In this document: in pieces, positions 5,596 to 6,777 of the stretch
How positions within the stretch are numbered: position 1 is the stretch's first letter
Layout: each line of letters begins with the position of its first letter
Assembly: GCA_003646355.1 (NCBI GenBank)
Contig: QNFO01000063.1
Coordinates: forward strand, 1-6,777
DNA from: Gammaproteobacteria bacterium
GTDB taxonomy: Bacteria; Pseudomonadota; Gammaproteobacteria; Pseudomonadales; Porticoccaceae
Length of the DNA: 6,777 nucleotides
Direction: 5' to 3'
Program-made: the position numbers and the translations under genes
The notes under the pieces: generated by a model
The model's input: the letters and a program-made list of their open reading frames with translations, nothing else
The model's database searches: none
What the model was told of the DNA's origin: nothing

Positions 5596-6777
5596 ATGTC
5601 TCGATCTGACAAGAACCCCTCGAGCCCTCCTCAATGGCGAGCGGACACACTCTTCAATCACTTTCGTCACCGCCTGGCTCATACTGACGCCCTGCCCCAG
5701 CTAGCATTGCTCGGTCTGGTCAGCGGCATCGTCACCGGCCTTATCGCGGTTGCTTTTCGTCTTGCCATCGAGTGGCCTCTTGAATTTTTCCTGCCGGCCC
5801 ACCAAAGCGAGGGCTTTGAATCCTTACCCATAGAAGCCCGCCTGCTGCTTCCTTTAGTGGGCACCGTGTTTATTATCCTGATCATGCGCAGACGCTCCAA
5901 AGCTGAACGCCAGTGCGGCGTGGGTCATGTTATCGAGCGCTATCAACAGCACCAGGCTCATTTACCGGCGAGTAATGCCGTCGTCCAGTTTGTCGCGGGC
6001 ACACTTGCCGCCGTGTCCGGCCACTCGGTGGGTCGCGAGGGCCCCGCCGTACACCTCGGTGCAACTTGCTCCAGCCTGCTCGGCCAAAAACTCGGCCTAC
6101 CCAACAACAGCTTGCGCATCATGGTCGGCTGCGGTGTTGCCGCTGCTATCGCCGCCTCTTTCAATACTCCTCTGGCGGGGGTTATTTTTGCCATGGAAGT
6201 GGTCTTAATGGAGTACACGGTGACGGGGTTTATCCCCATCATTCTTGCCTCTGTTTCCGGCGCATTAATCAGCCGGGTTTGTTTTGGCGATGAGCCTGCC
6301 TTTTCAATTCCTGCGCTAACCATGGGCAGCATGCTTGAACTGCCCTTTTTGATTTTTTGCGGCATTATTGTCGGCCTTGCCAGTAGCGTCGTCCTAAAAC
6401 TGCACAAGTACATTCAGGACTTAAAAACACTCTCACTAACCACCCGCTTATTGACGGCAGGCATTCTCACCAGCCTCGCCGCAGCCTTCGTGCCTCAGGT
6501 TATGGGCGTCGGCTACGATACCGTTGAAGCGGCCATGCTCGGCGATCTCAGTTTTACCTTGCTGCTGACCATTGCCATCACCAAACTATTACTGTCAACG
6601 GCAACGATTGCCCTCGGTGTGCCCGGTGGTAGCATTGGCCCCACGCTGGTAATTGGCGCCTGTCTGGGTGGCGCGATTGGTATTGTCGGTGCCAGCCTCA
6701 GCCCAGAAAACTCCGCCAGTAGTGGGTTTTACGCCACCATTGGCATGGGTGCGATGATGGCCGGTGTACTCAACGCG
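5596..6777 (+). CDS. ClC family chloride channel/transporter, N-terminal 394 residues (3' end missing)
   Basis: This is an inner-membrane anion channel or Cl-/H+ exchanger cut by the right edge. It is a clean open frame from ATG 5596 to the last base; a TAA lies two codons upstream, and the next in-frame ATG is at codon 97, inside the membrane domain, so this ATG is the likely start despite no visible Shine-Dalgarno. After a hydrophilic tail of about 33 residues come many hydrophobic helices. The ClC signature GREGP is at 146-150 with the gating glutamate E148, and SFNTPLAGVIFAMEVV at 188-203 matches the conserved FNxPLAGxxFxxE helix. Three sites differ from E. coli ClcA: the GSGIP position reads CGVGHV (107-112) with no serine, the proton-glutamate E203 position appears to be V202 after E201, and the GxFxP position reads GSIGP (345-349). 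These fit a divergent ClC subgroup. The inner-gate tyrosine and any C-terminal CBS domains would lie beyond the window. Divergent from argC. Confidence 0.92.
   Translation, partial: MSRSDKNPSSPPQWRADTLFNHFRHRLAHTDALPQLALLGLVSGIVTGLIAVAFRLAIEWPLEFFLPAHQSEGFESLPIEARLLLPLVGTVFIILIMRRRSKAERQCGVGHVIERYQQHQAHLPASNAVVQFVAGTLAAVSGHSVGREGPAVHLGATCSSLLGQKLGLPNNSLRIMVGCGVAAAIAASFNTPLAGVIFAMEVVLMEYTVTGFIPIILASVSGALISRVCFGDEPAFSIPALTMGSMLELPFLIFCGIIVGLASSVVLKLHKYIQDLKTLSLTTRLLTAGILTSLAAAFVPQVMGVGYDTVEAAMLGDLSFTLLLTIAITKLLLSTATIALGVPGGSIGPTLVIGACLGGAIGIVGASLSPENSASSGFYATIGMGAMMAGVLNA

Noticed and set aside
5958..6413. Long minus-strand open frame within the ClC gene
   Set aside because: It lies wholly antisense to a well-conserved ClC coding frame and its translation shows no recognisable domain; it is a byproduct of the GC-rich codon pattern.

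Overview
The window looks like an ordinary chromosomal housekeeping segment from a marine-type gammaproteobacterium. I infer this from gene content and order: a MepM-like M23 peptidase followed by anmK, facing an argC / membrane protein / bactofilin / erpA block. That layout closely resembles the tyrS-M23-anmK-erpA-argC neighbourhood of Pseudomonas and relatives. A Pseudomonadales/Cellvibrionales-type host is my best guess, but no sequence comparison was possible. There are no RNA genes, insertion sequences, CRISPR arrays or clear intrinsic terminators, and no gene-free stretch longer than about 100 bases.

Layout, left to right. (1) Plus strand: the 3' part of a secreted peptidoglycan endopeptidase (OapA/LysM-like plus M23 domains), then anmK, the anhydro-muramic acid kinase. 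Both act on cell-wall turnover: one cuts cross-links outside the membrane, the other salvages the sugar inside. (2) Minus strand, convergent with anmK across 18 bases: argC, a DUF6776-like membrane protein, a bactofilin, erpA, and a small exported DsrE-like protein. In transcription order the gaps are 64 bases, a 1-base stop/start overlap, 87 bases, and about 19 bases (or an overlap, depending on the start chosen). This could be one operon, but erpA may also have its own promoter in the 87-base gap. (3) Plus strand, divergent from argC across 97 bases: the first 394 codons of a ClC-family chloride channel or transporter that runs off the right edge.

Functionally the window mixes cell-wall remodelling (M23, AnmK, probably the bactofilin with its coupled membrane partner), arginine biosynthesis (ArgC), Fe-S cluster delivery (ErpA), a periplasmic DsrE-like protein of unknown role, and anion transport. 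The least described parts are the coupled DUF6776-bactofilin pair, the exported DsrE-like protein behind erpA, and a ClC protein whose ion-coordinating motifs depart from the E. coli ClcA pattern. I did not find a convincing new multi-gene system here.
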